Positions 1 to 6,728 of a stretch of DNA of 8,826 nucleotides are shown piece by piece. The notes below the pieces were generated by a model. It worked only from the letters and a program-made list of their open reading frames with translations, did not search any database and was not told the DNA's origin. The stretch is from Chlamydiota bacterium. GTDB lineage: Bacteria; Chlamydiota; Chlamydiia; Chlamydiales; SM23-39. The translations under genes and the position numbers were made by a program. Every line of letters starts with the position of its first letter. The stretch's first letter is position 1. The stretch covers positions 1-8,826 of the forward strand of contig JAJFMM010000103.1 of the NCBI GenBank assembly GCA_021772165.1. The letters are read 5' to 3'.

Positions 1-544
1 TGATCAGATAAGCAACCCCAAATGCTGCTTGCATGTCTACATAATTGAGTTTGAAATCGGACACAATATTGTAGGCTTCACCATCGCCGACAAAGTAGAG
101 CGGCTTCTGTTTCGATTCGAGATACTTTAAATCGAGACCGACTCGAACAGAGCGCGTTTTCCAAACAAGAAACTTTCCACCCACACCCCAAGCAAACTGT
201 CTCTTCGTAAAGACATCTTGATCGATTTGTAATTGAGCACTACCGATGAGTGCGTTGAGATCGATACGATTTCTTAAATTGAGCGTAATGGTCGCTGCAT
301 CCGTTCTAAGACTTGCGTAGTTTGACGGAGGATGCCCACCCGGAGAGGGGAATTCCTCTTTGTAGTCTTGGCGATAGAGATAGTCGGACATGTAGCCGAC
401 GCGCAGACAGTACCATGAAGGTGGCGTCTGAACGAGACCATCTTTCAATAGAGTCGGCTGTCCAGGATTTCCGAAATATGTAGATTGCAGAAGACAGGGA
501 ATTGCGACTGAAGCGAGAGATAACCATTTTTTTGTGAATCGCAC
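1..544 (-). CDS. MOMP-like chlamydial outer-membrane porin, N-terminal 181 codons (runs off the left edge)
   Basis: Seen: reading the minus strand from 544 to 1 gives 181 codons with no stop. Residues 1-22 form a signal peptide: basic start MRFTKKW, hydrophobic core LSLASVAIPCLL, then QST. The mature start FGNPGQPTLLKDG resembles the NPAEPSL-IDG start of C. trachomatis MOMP, and RVGYMSDYLY (48-57) resembles its RMGYYGDFVF. FAWGVGGK (117-124), then W128 and ESK (143-145), match the MOMP run FAWSVGAR...W...QSK. DMQAAFGVAYLI (170-181) parallels HEWQASLALSYRL. Alternating hydrophobic stretches fit barrel strands. Known: this family forms trimeric porins of the chlamydial outer membrane, and related bacteria carry expanded sets. 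The only start in this frame after the stop at 617-619 is GTG at 542-544; a GGAG lies 11 bases before it, rather far. The family call is firm. The exact start is less so, because a better placed ATG (559-561) lies out of frame. Confidence 0.82.
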   Translation of the reverse strand, partial: MRFTKKWLSLASVAIPCLLQSTYFGNPGQPTLLKDGLVQTPPSWYCLRVGYMSDYLYRQDYKEEFPSPGGHPPSNYASLRTDAATITLNLRNRIDLNALIGSAQLQIDQDVFTKRQFAWGVGGKFLVWKTRSVRVGLDLKYLESKQKPLYFVGDGEAYNIVSDFKLNYVDMQAAFGVAYLI

Positions 545-650
545 GTTCTTGCGAACTCCATAACGTCCCCTTGGGAAGGCCTGGACAACCCCATTCCCAG
601 AATCTTGCGGATCTTTTCAGGCACATTTCGATTTTCAAACTCGCTAACTT

Positions 651-670
651 GAAGAAAGTTAACTTCGTTC
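651..670. promoter_or_regulatory. Imperfect 20-bp palindrome, possible operator
   Basis: The centre AAGTTAACTT (656-665) is a perfect 10-bp palindrome. After two mismatched positions on each side, GAA (651-653) pairs with TTC (668-670). It lies 107 bases upstream of the porin GTG and 187 upstream of hctA, where a regulator could sit. The palindrome is seen; the role is a guess, and AT-rich palindromes of this size also occur by chance. Confidence 0.25.
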
Positions 671-783
671 TGCAAATCGCAATGTGACTAAAATCTCTCG
701 CAATCTCCGTGAAAGCGAGTTATCCAGACCTTCCCTTGTTTTCTATAGCATAGTTTCCTATCCCAAACAATCGGGAATTTTAA

Positions 784-797
784 ATTGCTTGCGCAAT
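784..797. repeat. Short inverted repeat ATTGC-TTGC-GCAAT upstream of hctA
   Basis: Five-base arms (784-788 and 793-797) flank a 4-base loop, 60 bases before the hctA start. It overlaps the only weak -35-like hexamer in the region (TTGCTT, 785-790), so it could be a regulator site over the hctA promoter. Function not shown. Confidence 0.2.
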
Positions 798-840
798 AAA
801 CAGAGAAATACCTATGGGTTGATTTAGAGGCTATCTCTAT

Positions 841-847
841 AGGAGGA
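841..847 (+). promoter_or_regulatory. Ribosome binding site of hctA
   Basis: AGGAGGA lies 9 bases before the ATG at 857, the strongest Shine-Dalgarno match in the window; it fixes the hctA start. Just upstream, TAGAG (825-829) and CTCTA (835-839) can pair around a 5-base loop, ending one base before the site. Such a hairpin could affect access to it. In C. trachomatis, hctA translation is repressed by the small RNA IhtA; nothing here shows that the same happens in this organism. Confidence 0.8.
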
Positions 848-856
848 TTCTTTTCG

Positions 857-1114
857 ATGTCTTTGCGTGACACTGTAAATCAGTTAGGCCAGCTACTAGA
901 TTCAATTTCAAAAGATCTTGTTAAAGCAACCAGAGGGTACAAGGCGGCAGCACAGAGAGTGCGCACCGGTACTGTTAAGCTCGAAAAGTTAGCTAAAGTT
1001 TATCGTAGAGAATCTGTAACAGCTGAAAGGGGCGGGGCGCCCAAGAAAAAAGTTGTCAAGCGAGCCAAGAAGAAGAGCCCTGCAAAGAAGAAAACCGCCC
1101 GCAAAAAGAGATAA
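857..1114 (+). CDS. hctA: Chlamydial histone H1-like protein Hc1
   Basis: Known role: Hc1 binds DNA without strict sequence preference and condenses the chlamydial nucleoid when reticulate bodies turn into elementary bodies. Seen: residues 1-57 form a helical N-terminal domain with the hallmark run AAAQRVRT (30-37), then KLEKLAKVYRRES (41-53), nearly the same as C. trachomatis Hc1 (AAAQRVRT...KLEKIAKVYRKES). Residues 63-85 are a basic tail in which 15 of 23 residues are Lys or Arg, with H1-like SPAKKK and TARKKR. The protein has 85 residues against about 125 in C. trachomatis; the difference lies in the tail, not the head. ATG at 857 follows a perfect AGGAGGA. It is the first gene of a plus-strand group with rlmD and yajC and is divergent from the porin gene. 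In pathogenic chlamydiae it is expressed late in development. Confidence 0.93.
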   Translation: MSLRDTVNQLGQLLDSISKDLVKATRGYKAAAQRVRTGTVKLEKLAKVYRRESVTAERGGAPKKKVVKRAKKKSPAKKKTARKKR

Positions 1115-1140
1115 AGCTACATCCCTAAGTGCAATTGTTC

Positions 1141-1146
1141 TATACT
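1141..1146 (+). promoter_or_regulatory. Possible -10 element before rlmD
   Basis: TATACT matches the -10 consensus TATAAT at 5 of 6 positions and lies 36 bases before the rlmD ATG at 1177. The region 17 bases upstream (TACATC, 1118-1123) is a poor -35 match. A separate promoter would make sense if hctA is a late gene and rlmD is housekeeping, but that is inference. Confidence 0.3.
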
Positions 1147-1147
1147 G

Positions 1148-1168
1148 CCCGCCTTTTCAAATGGCGGG
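1148..1168 (+). other. GC-rich hairpin between hctA and rlmD
   Basis: CCCGCC (1148-1153) and GGCGGG (1163-1168) form a perfect 6-bp stem around a 9-base loop. It starts 34 bases after the hctA stop and ends 8 bases before the rlmD ATG. No T-tract follows (ATAGTCTC), so it is not a standard intrinsic terminator. It could be an RNA-stabilising stem, an attenuator or a translation-control hairpin in the rlmD leader. Confidence 0.35.
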
Positions 1169-1176
1169 ATAGTCTC

Positions 1177-2556
1177 ATGGAATCCAAACAAATTGAACTC
1201 TCAATTCAAGATTTTTCTCCAAGAGGCTTTGGCGTTGCTAAAGCTCCAGGGGATACTCGTTCAACGAACATTGAAGTCGCGCATGCCATTCCCGGCGATC
1301 GAGTCCTTGTAGAGCTAAGACGTAGAAGCAAGAGAGTCCAGAAAGGGCGCCTTCTTGAGCTCCTCGCCCCCTCAGAAGATCGAGTCGAGCCGCGCTGTGC
1401 TCACGCATCTATGTGTGGGGGCTGCTGTTGGCAGACGATGGATTACCAGGCGCAAATCCGCCATAAGCAGCAGAGAGTCATGGAGGCTTTTGGGGAACTC
1501 ATCACTGATGATGTGACCATTAAGCCGATGATTCCTTGCGATGAGCCCTGGTCCTATCGCAATAAGATGGAATTCTCTTTTTCTGAAAATCGCGCCGGGA
1601 TGAAGTACCTAGGTCTCATGATCGCTCATGCTGAACCCTATGTTTTCAATGTAGAGCGCTGCCACATCGCACCTATTTGGATGAGTGAGTGCTTAGCTCG
1701 CGTGAGAACATGGTGGGAAGCATCCGAAATTCAAGCCTACTATCCGCCTAAAGATGCAGGAACACTGCGCTATCTGACTCTCAGGGAAAGTGCCCGCACC
1801 GGTCAAAAAATGGCTGTGCTCAATGTTTCAGGGAATCCCGAATTCGCACCGCCTAAAAAGCAAGTAGAGCTTTTTAAAGAAGCTGTCGGCGAGGGTATTG
1901 GAACTTTTCTACGTATTCACCAGGCGAAAAAGGGCACACCGACTCGCTTTTATGAGATGCATCTTGCAGGGCCAGATCATATTGAAGAAGAGCTTCGCTT
2001 GAAAGAGGGAACTCTGCGCTTCAAAGTCAGCCCCGCCTCCTTTTTTCAGCCAAATACTATCCAAGCAGAAAAGCTCTACGATGCAGCAATGGATCTACTC
2101 GGCGACAAGCAGAAACTCGTCTATGACCTCTTCTGTGGCACCGGTACGCTCGGCATGGCCGCAGCGCGCAAGAGTGAAAGAGTCGTGGGTATTGAACTGA
2201 GTCCGGAAGCTGTCCTCGATGCAGAGGAGAATGCTAAAAAAAATGGATTGGATAATATCGTCTTTCATCAAGGCGACGCAGGTAAGATCCTAACCCGTCT
2301 CCTCGCAACCCCAGATTTTGAGCATCCAGATGTGGCGATTGTCGATCCTCCTCGCGCGGGACTCGGCGAACTTGCCCTGCATCAGCTCAAAATACTAGCT
2401 CCTCAAAAAATTCTTTACGTCTCTTGTAATCCTTTGACGCAGGCTGAAGACATTCGTTTCCTCTTTGACGCGGGGTATCGACTCCTCTCTCTACAGGCAG
2501 TGGATCAATTCCCTCATACAGCTCATATAGAGAATATTGCCTTGCTTTCGAGATGA
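1177..2556 (+). CDS. rlmD: 23S rRNA m5U methyltransferase, RlmD/RumA (YgcA) family
   Basis: Methylates C5 of a uridine in RNA with S-adenosylmethionine; E. coli RlmD acts on U1939 of 23S rRNA. Seen, numbering from M1 at 1177 (459 residues): a TRAM RNA-binding domain at about 5-65; Fe-S cysteines C74, C80 and C83 (motif CAHASMCGGC) with a fourth at C162 (ERCHI), the spacing I recall for E. coli RumA; FFQPN at 289-293; SAM loop YDLFCGTGTLG (316-326); DPPRAG (390-395); catalytic cysteine C417 in VSCNPLT; and general base E452 in HTAHIENI. All key residues are present and the length is normal. The frame is open further up to a GTG at 1129, but that has no ribosome site and would add 16 residues outside the family match, so I prefer ATG 1177. 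It lies between hctA and yajC as in C. trachomatis. A different target uridine (RlmC- or RlmCD-like) cannot be excluded. Confidence 0.92.
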   Translation: MESKQIELSIQDFSPRGFGVAKAPGDTRSTNIEVAHAIPGDRVLVELRRRSKRVQKGRLLELLAPSEDRVEPRCAHASMCGGCCWQTMDYQAQIRHKQQRVMEAFGELITDDVTIKPMIPCDEPWSYRNKMEFSFSENRAGMKYLGLMIAHAEPYVFNVERCHIAPIWMSECLARVRTWWEASEIQAYYPPKDAGTLRYLTLRESARTGQKMAVLNVSGNPEFAPPKKQVELFKEAVGEGIGTFLRIHQAKKGTPTRFYEMHLAGPDHIEEELRLKEGTLRFKVSPASFFQPNTIQAEKLYDAAMDLLGDKQKLVYDLFCGTGTLGMAAARKSERVVGIELSPEAVLDAEENAKKNGLDNIVFHQGDAGKILTRLLATPDFEHPDVAIVDPPRAGLGELALHQLKILAPQKILYVSCNPLTQAEDIRFLFDAGYRLLSLQAVDQFPHTAHIENIALLSR

Positions 2557-2600
2557 TTTTAGGGCATTCTAAGACGTTTTAAATTGCATAGGAACTTGTC

Positions 2601-2975
2601 ATGAAAAAATTGATTCCATTTACATTCGCATTCCCTGCACTAGCTTTCGCCCAAGAAGGAGCACCTTCTTCTTCTGGCGGCATGTTCCAGACTGTGATCA
2701 TGATCGCGCTGGCGATGGTCTTTTTCTACTTCATCCTTTGGCGCCCTGAGCAGAAGCGCCGCAAAGCCGCTGAGCAGATGCGCGGAGCTCTGAAAAAAGG
2801 TGACCGAGTCACTGCAATGGGGATTATTGGTACCGTCTCTAAACTCACAGAACAGAGTGTTGTTCTGCGAATGGTAGAAGGCGCGAAGATCGAAGTCCTA
2901 AAAGCTGCGATCACCGATGTACAGCCGGCTGCTGAAGGTTCTTCTGAAGAAGAAAAACCGGAAGCCTCAAGCTAA
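2601..2975 (+). CDS. yajC: Preprotein translocase accessory subunit YajC
   Basis: Known: YajC is a small inner-membrane protein that joins the SecDF-YajC complex and assists SecYEG export. Seen (124 residues): a signal-peptide-like start MKKLIPFTFAFPALAFAQ (1-18), a small Gly/Ser linker, a membrane segment from F29 to W47, then the family signature RPEQKRRK (48-55), KKGDRVTAMGIIGTV (65-79), VVLRMVEGAKIEVLK (87-101) and an acidic Ser/Glu-rich end. The conserved part is complete. Typical YajC begins directly with the membrane helix, so the extra hydrophobic N-terminal segment is a variation and may be cleaved. AGGA (2590-2593) lies 7 bases before the ATG. The 44-base gap after rlmD suggests cotranscription. 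Its stop codon directly abuts the stop of the convergent coiled-coil gene. Confidence 0.93.
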   Translation: MKKLIPFTFAFPALAFAQEGAPSSSGGMFQTVIMIALAMVFFYFILWRPEQKRRKAAEQMRGALKKGDRVTAMGIIGTVSKLTEQSVVLRMVEGAKIEVLKAAITDVQPAAEGSSEEEKPEASS

Positions 2976-5900
2976 TTATTTAGGGGCTGGCAACAGCCCT
3001 TTATCTCGCAGACCTTTAGCTAATAGTTCTCTTAATTCGGGAGACTGTTCACTAAATTTTGCTATTATGTCTAGTGACGCATTTGCAACTGCTTGAATTT
3101 GGTTAGCTGCGGCCTCTTTAGCCGCGCTCTCTACTAGTTTCTCGTTAGCTAATTGCAACTGCCTTTCCAACTGTGCGATCTCTCTATTCTTCTCTATCTG
3201 GAATTCTTCAACCTGAGTTTTAGATTCTACTAAAATTTCAGCTAGATCCGAGGCCACTGCTTCTGAGTGCTGATGTGCGGCTCTCTCTTCTTCGAGATCG
3301 TTTCTCAGTTCAGACAGTTCCCTTGTATGGGTATGATTGAGAACTGCAATGTGACTTTGTAGATCATCGTTTGACCAGTCGAGAGCCTCCAGTGCTTCTC
3401 TGTCCGCTTTGTGGATTCTCTTTTGCGCAGTTCTTTCTCGAGCGAGCTCTTCTACTGTTCTGCCAATATCATCTTCATCACTTGCGATCTCTTTTTTCAA
3501 TTCTTCAATTTCGAGGGCTTTTTGGGCCTTGGTTTCTTTGAGGGCGTTTTCCAGCGCTTCAATTTTTTCATGAGTCTTTCCTAATTGAAGATCTGTTTTC
3601 GCCTGCTGTTTGTCTTGTTTTTCTATTTGCGTTTCTAGCTGCTTTTTTTCGCTCTCAGCCTTTACAGCCCTAGCTTTTTCAAGTTCTGCATAGTTACGCA
3701 GTTGTTCATTTTCTTCCTGAACTCCTGTTAATAGGGCAGCACTCTCTGTCAGAGCTTTCTCCATAGTTCGAGGTGTAGCCTGTTTAGCTCGATCTTGAGC
3801 GTCTACCAGAACTTCTCTCTCTTTTCTCAGTGACTTGAGTTCATCTTCGAGCGCTTCGATTTTATCTGTGTATTTAGATTCATCAATCGACATCATTTCA
3901 TATTTAAGCTGCTCTTCGAATTGCGCTCCTAGCTGTTGACGTAGATTTTGCTCGAGCTCAACTTTCTCTCTCTCTCCACTGTTTCTTAGTTGAGCCAGAT
4001 CGTATTCGTGAATCCTGGTCAACGCATCGATTTGCATTTGAACAGCTTCTCTGGAGGCAATCACTTGACTACTAGGAGCTTCTTCTTCCGCATCTGCTTC
4101 GCTCGCCGGGATAAGCGGCTCAGCTTCCCTATTCTGGAGCTGCGTTTTTAGCTTATCTAGTTCGTCTGTATGAGCAGCATTCAACTCAGCGATTCGCGCT
4201 AGAAAAGCTTCTTTTCCGTCATCACCCGACATTTCTATCAGCTCTTCTAACATAGCGACTTCGCCTTCGTAATCAGCCGTCAAATCCTCGATTCTATTTT
4301 CGACATCTTCTGGGGTTTCCAATGTTGGATCTACAACTAGATCAGGCTCTCCATCTACTGCTTCAGCTTCTCTTAGACGCCCTTGCAGCATCTCTAGTTC
4401 GAGAGCGTGAGAAGCGTTAAGGTCTGCTATTTGCTGTTGCAGCGCTTCTTCGAGCATCTTCGATAGACTCTCTTCTAGATCCGACATCTGCTTTTCATGC
4501 AATGAGACTTCTTCTGCCATCTGTGCCTTTAGCTCAGCCATTTCAGCGTCTTGCTGCTCCAAGGCTATCTGAGTCCCTTCTAGCTCCTCTTCTAGCTCAG
4601 CGATAATGGCTTCGGCCTCAGCTACATTCTCTTTTTCTGCATCGAGCTCTGCCTGCGTGCTTGCAAGAGTAGCTTCTAATTCGCTGATTCTAGCTTCGTG
4701 CTGTCCAAGCGCTGTGGCAGTAATCGCTGCCGTTTCTTTTAGTTCAGCGATCTCTCCTTCTAGGCTGTTTACTCTAGCAGCTTGTTTGTCGCGATCAGCA
4801 GTAAGAGCCTTAAGCTCTACTTCTGCTTCAGATTGCGCTGTCTGCTGGAGAGTCAATTGTTCGCGAGATGCGCTGAGTTCTTGTGTAGCATCACTGAGTG
4901 CTGCGCTTTTAGCTGCTAACTCGTCACGTAGGCCTTGAGCTTCCGAAGAATGTGTATCTTTAGACTCGCGTAGTGCAGCTTCTAAATCTGCTATTTCGCC
5001 TTGTAGAGCTTCTGCTTTACTTGTGGCTGAAGCCAACTCTGTTTCTAGTCGTTCGTTGTTCTTTTTGACTTGTGCAATTTCTTCGGAGAGCTCAAAGATC
5101 TTACCCTCTTTTTGCTGCAATGTGTTTTCTAGTTCTCCGCGTTGTGCAACCAGTGCCTCCTTTTCGTCCTGAAGAGTTGCTAGATCATCCGCTTGTTCTG
5201 CCCTAAGATCTTTTAGGCCATCTAGTTCTGCTTGCTGCGCTTCTAGTTGGCGGTTGCTGTCCTCATATTTGCCTTTGAGTAAAGAATGCTCCTCATCAAC
5301 GAGCTCTTTCTCTCCTTGCAGAGCTTCTAGCTCTTGGCTGAGGCGAGTGACATTTGCCTCAGCTCCTTTCAAGGAGTTCGTGAGTGTTTCAACTGTACCA
5401 GTTGCACTTGCAAGCTCAGCTTCCAGTGCGCCTCGAGCTTCTGTTGCTGCTGTGAGTTCTAGATCTTTCGCTTTAAGCTGCGCTTCCAGCTCTGCGCTCT
5501 TCAGTTGAGCTTGATTGAGCTGGGCGTCGAGTTCACCGTTTCCAGCATGGAGTTGCTGTATGCTCTTTTGCTGCTCTGATTCACTCGCTTCTAATTCAGC
5601 CACGCGCCCTTGCAGGGATGCTGTGCTGCTTTCCAATTCAGCGATTTTTGTTTCGTGTTCTTGAAGAGTGAGAGCTGTCTTTGCAGCCATCTCTTTGAGT
5701 TGAGTAATTTCTGCTTCTAAGCCGGTTGTTCGATCAGCTGCGTCATCTCGTTCTTCGAGAGCAGCGGCTAGCTGAGCTTCTACATCGGATAGTGCTGTTT
5801 GCTGGAGAGCCAATTGCTCACCGAGTGCAGCTTGATCTTTCTCTGCAGATGCGAGATCCGCTTGTTTTATTAGCAACTCTTTGCCTAAAGCTTGGGAGTT

Positions 5901-6728
5901 CTCTGCATGACCTTCTTCAGCCTGTGCAAGAGCCTCTCGAAGTGCCTGCAATTCGCCTTGTAGCTCTTCTACTTGCTGTGAGGCTAAAGCCAATTCTGTT
6001 TTTAATTGAGTACCTGCGTCTCTGGCTTGTGCTACTTCGTTGTTAAGCTCAGCGATTCTAGCTTCTTTTTCCTGAAGTGTTCCTTCCAATTCTGCTTGGA
6101 GAGCCATCAGTGCTTGTTTTTCCTCTTCAAGAGCGCCTAACGATCTTTGTTGATCTGCACTAGTAGCTTTTAGCGTATCGAGTTCTTCTTGCTGAGTTGT
6201 CAGAGCGGCAACACTTTCGCTCATTGCATTTCTCTCTGTTTCAAGATCAGCATCAACCAGACCTTTAGCTGCTTGTAGATCTTTGAATTCTTGAGAGAGA
6301 GCTGCGATCGTTTGGTTCGCATTTTCTAGCTCGGCAGCAAGTGTTCCTGCATTTTCACCGGCAGTTGCAATTTTAGCTTCCAGCTCTGCGTGGGCTCTTG
6401 TTGCCTCGTCGAGAGTGTCTTCGCTTTCTCTAAGACGTGTGCCTAGATCTGCGCTCGTTTCCTCTGTTTTAGCGAGGCGAGCTGCTAGATCGTCTTTTTC
6501 AGTTGTAAGGCGATCAATGATTAGCTGCTTTGCAGACGCATCTTCTGTGAGCGTTGTAATCTGCTGGCTCAGAGCTTCTGTCTCTTTTTCCAATCCTGCG
6601 ATTCTTGTCTCATGCTCTCGCAGAGTCTGAGTCGCCAGGAGGGCTTCTTTTTTGAGTTGTTCGATCTCTTTTCCTAGGCCATCAGCTCTAGCCACTGCGA
6701 GGTCTCGTTCGCTAGTAACCTCACTCAA
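2976..6728 (-). CDS. Downstream part of a giant coiled-coil protein, cut off by an in-frame TGA
   Basis: This frame is the in-phase continuation of the gene starting at 8789. Between TGA 6843-6845 and this start lie 38 more open codons (6729-6842) that also fit the repeat. The first possible start after the TGA is TTG at 6726-6728, with no Shine-Dalgarno sequence; no ATG or GTG precedes it and the next ATG is codon 169. So this is probably the rest of a broken gene, not a gene of its own. Seen (1,250 residues from the TTG): residues 1-680 are 319-residue coiled-coil repeat units; about 680-790 is fading repeat; acidic or Pro-containing breaks lie near 790-812 and 865-890; 890-1205 is more coiled coil; the tail ends LLPAPK. 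A motif I-x-x-L-(N/T)-x-x-H-x-x-(E/D)-L-x-x-L occurs at 767, 846, 900 and 1127. No cysteine, one tryptophan (1118), no membrane segment. Family not recognised. Resemblance to SMC, myosin or golgin rods would be compositional; I see no ATPase motifs. Confidence 0.6.
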   Translation of the reverse strand: MSEVTSERDLAVARADGLGKEIEQLKKEALLATQTLREHETRIAGLEKETEALSQQITTLTEDASAKQLIIDRLTTEKDDLAARLAKTEETSADLGTRLRESEDTLDEATRAHAELEAKIATAGENAGTLAAELENANQTIAALSQEFKDLQAAKGLVDADLETERNAMSESVAALTTQQEELDTLKATSADQQRSLGALEEEKQALMALQAELEGTLQEKEARIAELNNEVAQARDAGTQLKTELALASQQVEELQGELQALREALAQAEEGHAENSQALGKELLIKQADLASAEKDQAALGEQLALQQTALSDVEAQLAAALEERDDAADRTTGLEAEITQLKEMAAKTALTLQEHETKIAELESSTASLQGRVAELEASESEQQKSIQQLHAGNGELDAQLNQAQLKSAELEAQLKAKDLELTAATEARGALEAELASATGTVETLTNSLKGAEANVTRLSQELEALQGEKELVDEEHSLLKGKYEDSNRQLEAQQAELDGLKDLRAEQADDLATLQDEKEALVAQRGELENTLQQKEGKIFELSEEIAQVKKNNERLETELASATSKAEALQGEIADLEAALRESKDTHSSEAQGLRDELAAKSAALSDATQELSASREQLTLQQTAQSEAEVELKALTADRDKQAARVNSLEGEIAELKETAAITATALGQHEARISELEATLASTQAELDAEKENVAEAEAIIAELEEELEGTQIALEQQDAEMAELKAQMAEEVSLHEKQMSDLEESLSKMLEEALQQQIADLNASHALELEMLQGRLREAEAVDGEPDLVVDPTLETPEDVENRIEDLTADYEGEVAMLEELIEMSGDDGKEAFLARIAELNAAHTDELDKLKTQLQNREAEPLIPASEADAEEEAPSSQVIASREAVQMQIDALTRIHEYDLAQLRNSGEREKVELEQNLRQQLGAQFEEQLKYEMMSIDESKYTDKIEALEDELKSLRKEREVLVDAQDRAKQATPRTMEKALTESAALLTGVQEENEQLRNYAELEKARAVKAESEKKQLETQIEKQDKQQAKTDLQLGKTHEKIEALENALKETKAQKALEIEELKKEIASDEDDIGRTVEELARERTAQKRIHKADREALEALDWSNDDLQSHIAVLNHTHTRELSELRNDLEEERAAHQHSEAVASDLAEILVESKTQVEEFQIEKNREIAQLERQLQLANEKLVESAAKEAAANQIQAVANASLDIIAKFSEQSPELRELLAKGLRDKGLLPAPK
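2982..3001 (+). terminator. Possible weak terminator hairpin after yajC
   Basis: AGGGGCTG (2982-2989) and CAGCCCTT (2994-3001) pair over 8 bp, including one G-T pair, around the stable tetraloop GCAA. The stem begins 6 bases after the yajC stop. The following tract is poor in T (TATCTC), so termination on the plus strand may be weak. On the minus strand it lies inside the last codons of the convergent coiled-coil gene and encodes part of its C-terminus GLLPAPK. Confidence 0.45.
3306..4430 (-). repeat. Four dispersed copies of a His-centred coiled-coil motif
   Basis: Fifteen-residue copies start at 4430 (IADLNASHALELEML), 4193 (IAELNAAHTDELDKL), 4031 (IDALTRIHEYDLAQL) and 3350 (IAVLNHTHTRELSEL), running downward. 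The consensus is I-x-x-L-(N/T)-x-x-H-x-x-(E/D)-L-x-x-L. Spacings are 79, 54 and 227 residues, so this is not part of the 319-residue array. Hydrophobic positions 1, 4, 12 and 15 with His at 8 fit an 11-residue hendecad register with His facing the core. Confidence 0.7.

Larger units (their letters stand above)
545..856. other. Divergent intergenic region between the porin gene and hctA
   Basis: These 312 bases must carry the 5' control regions of both divergent genes. I see no convincing protein gene. Palindromes lie at 651-670 and 784-797. TTGCTT at 785-790 followed by an AT-rich stretch near 808-815 is a poor candidate sigma-70-type promoter for hctA. TTGAAA read on the minus strand (638-633), with AAAGAT after a 16-base gap, is an equally poor one for the porin gene. 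No tRNA-like or riboswitch-like fold was recognised. Confidence 0.6.

Noticed and set aside
306..638. Minus-strand frame of 110 codons
   Set aside because: It overlaps the porin coding sequence, which has clear family landmarks; this frame is rich in Arg and Ser and has none.
445..675. Minus-strand frame of 76 codons over the porin start and the intergenic region
   Set aside because: It overlaps the porin signal peptide in another frame and stops soon after. No recognisable family. Its internal ATG at 559-561 is discussed as a possible start artefact.
761..776. TCCC-8-GGGA hairpin followed by ATTTT
   Set aside because: The stem has only 4 bp with an 8-base loop and no gene ends before it on either strand.
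1129..1176. GTG 1129 as the rlmD start
   Set aside because: No ribosome site; it would add 16 residues and place the start ahead of the -10-like TATACT and the hairpin. From ATG 1177 the Fe-S cysteine numbering agrees with E. coli RumA as I recall it.
3060..6720. Frequent CTAG tetranucleotides in the coiled-coil gene
   Set aside because: Explained by abundant Leu-Glu and Ala-Arg-type codon pairs such as CTA-GA; enrichment is modest and needs no separate cause.
6640..6728. TTG 6728 as a genuine start of a second gene in an operon
   Set aside because: No Shine-Dalgarno sequence precedes it and the 38 codons upstream of it also align with the repeat.
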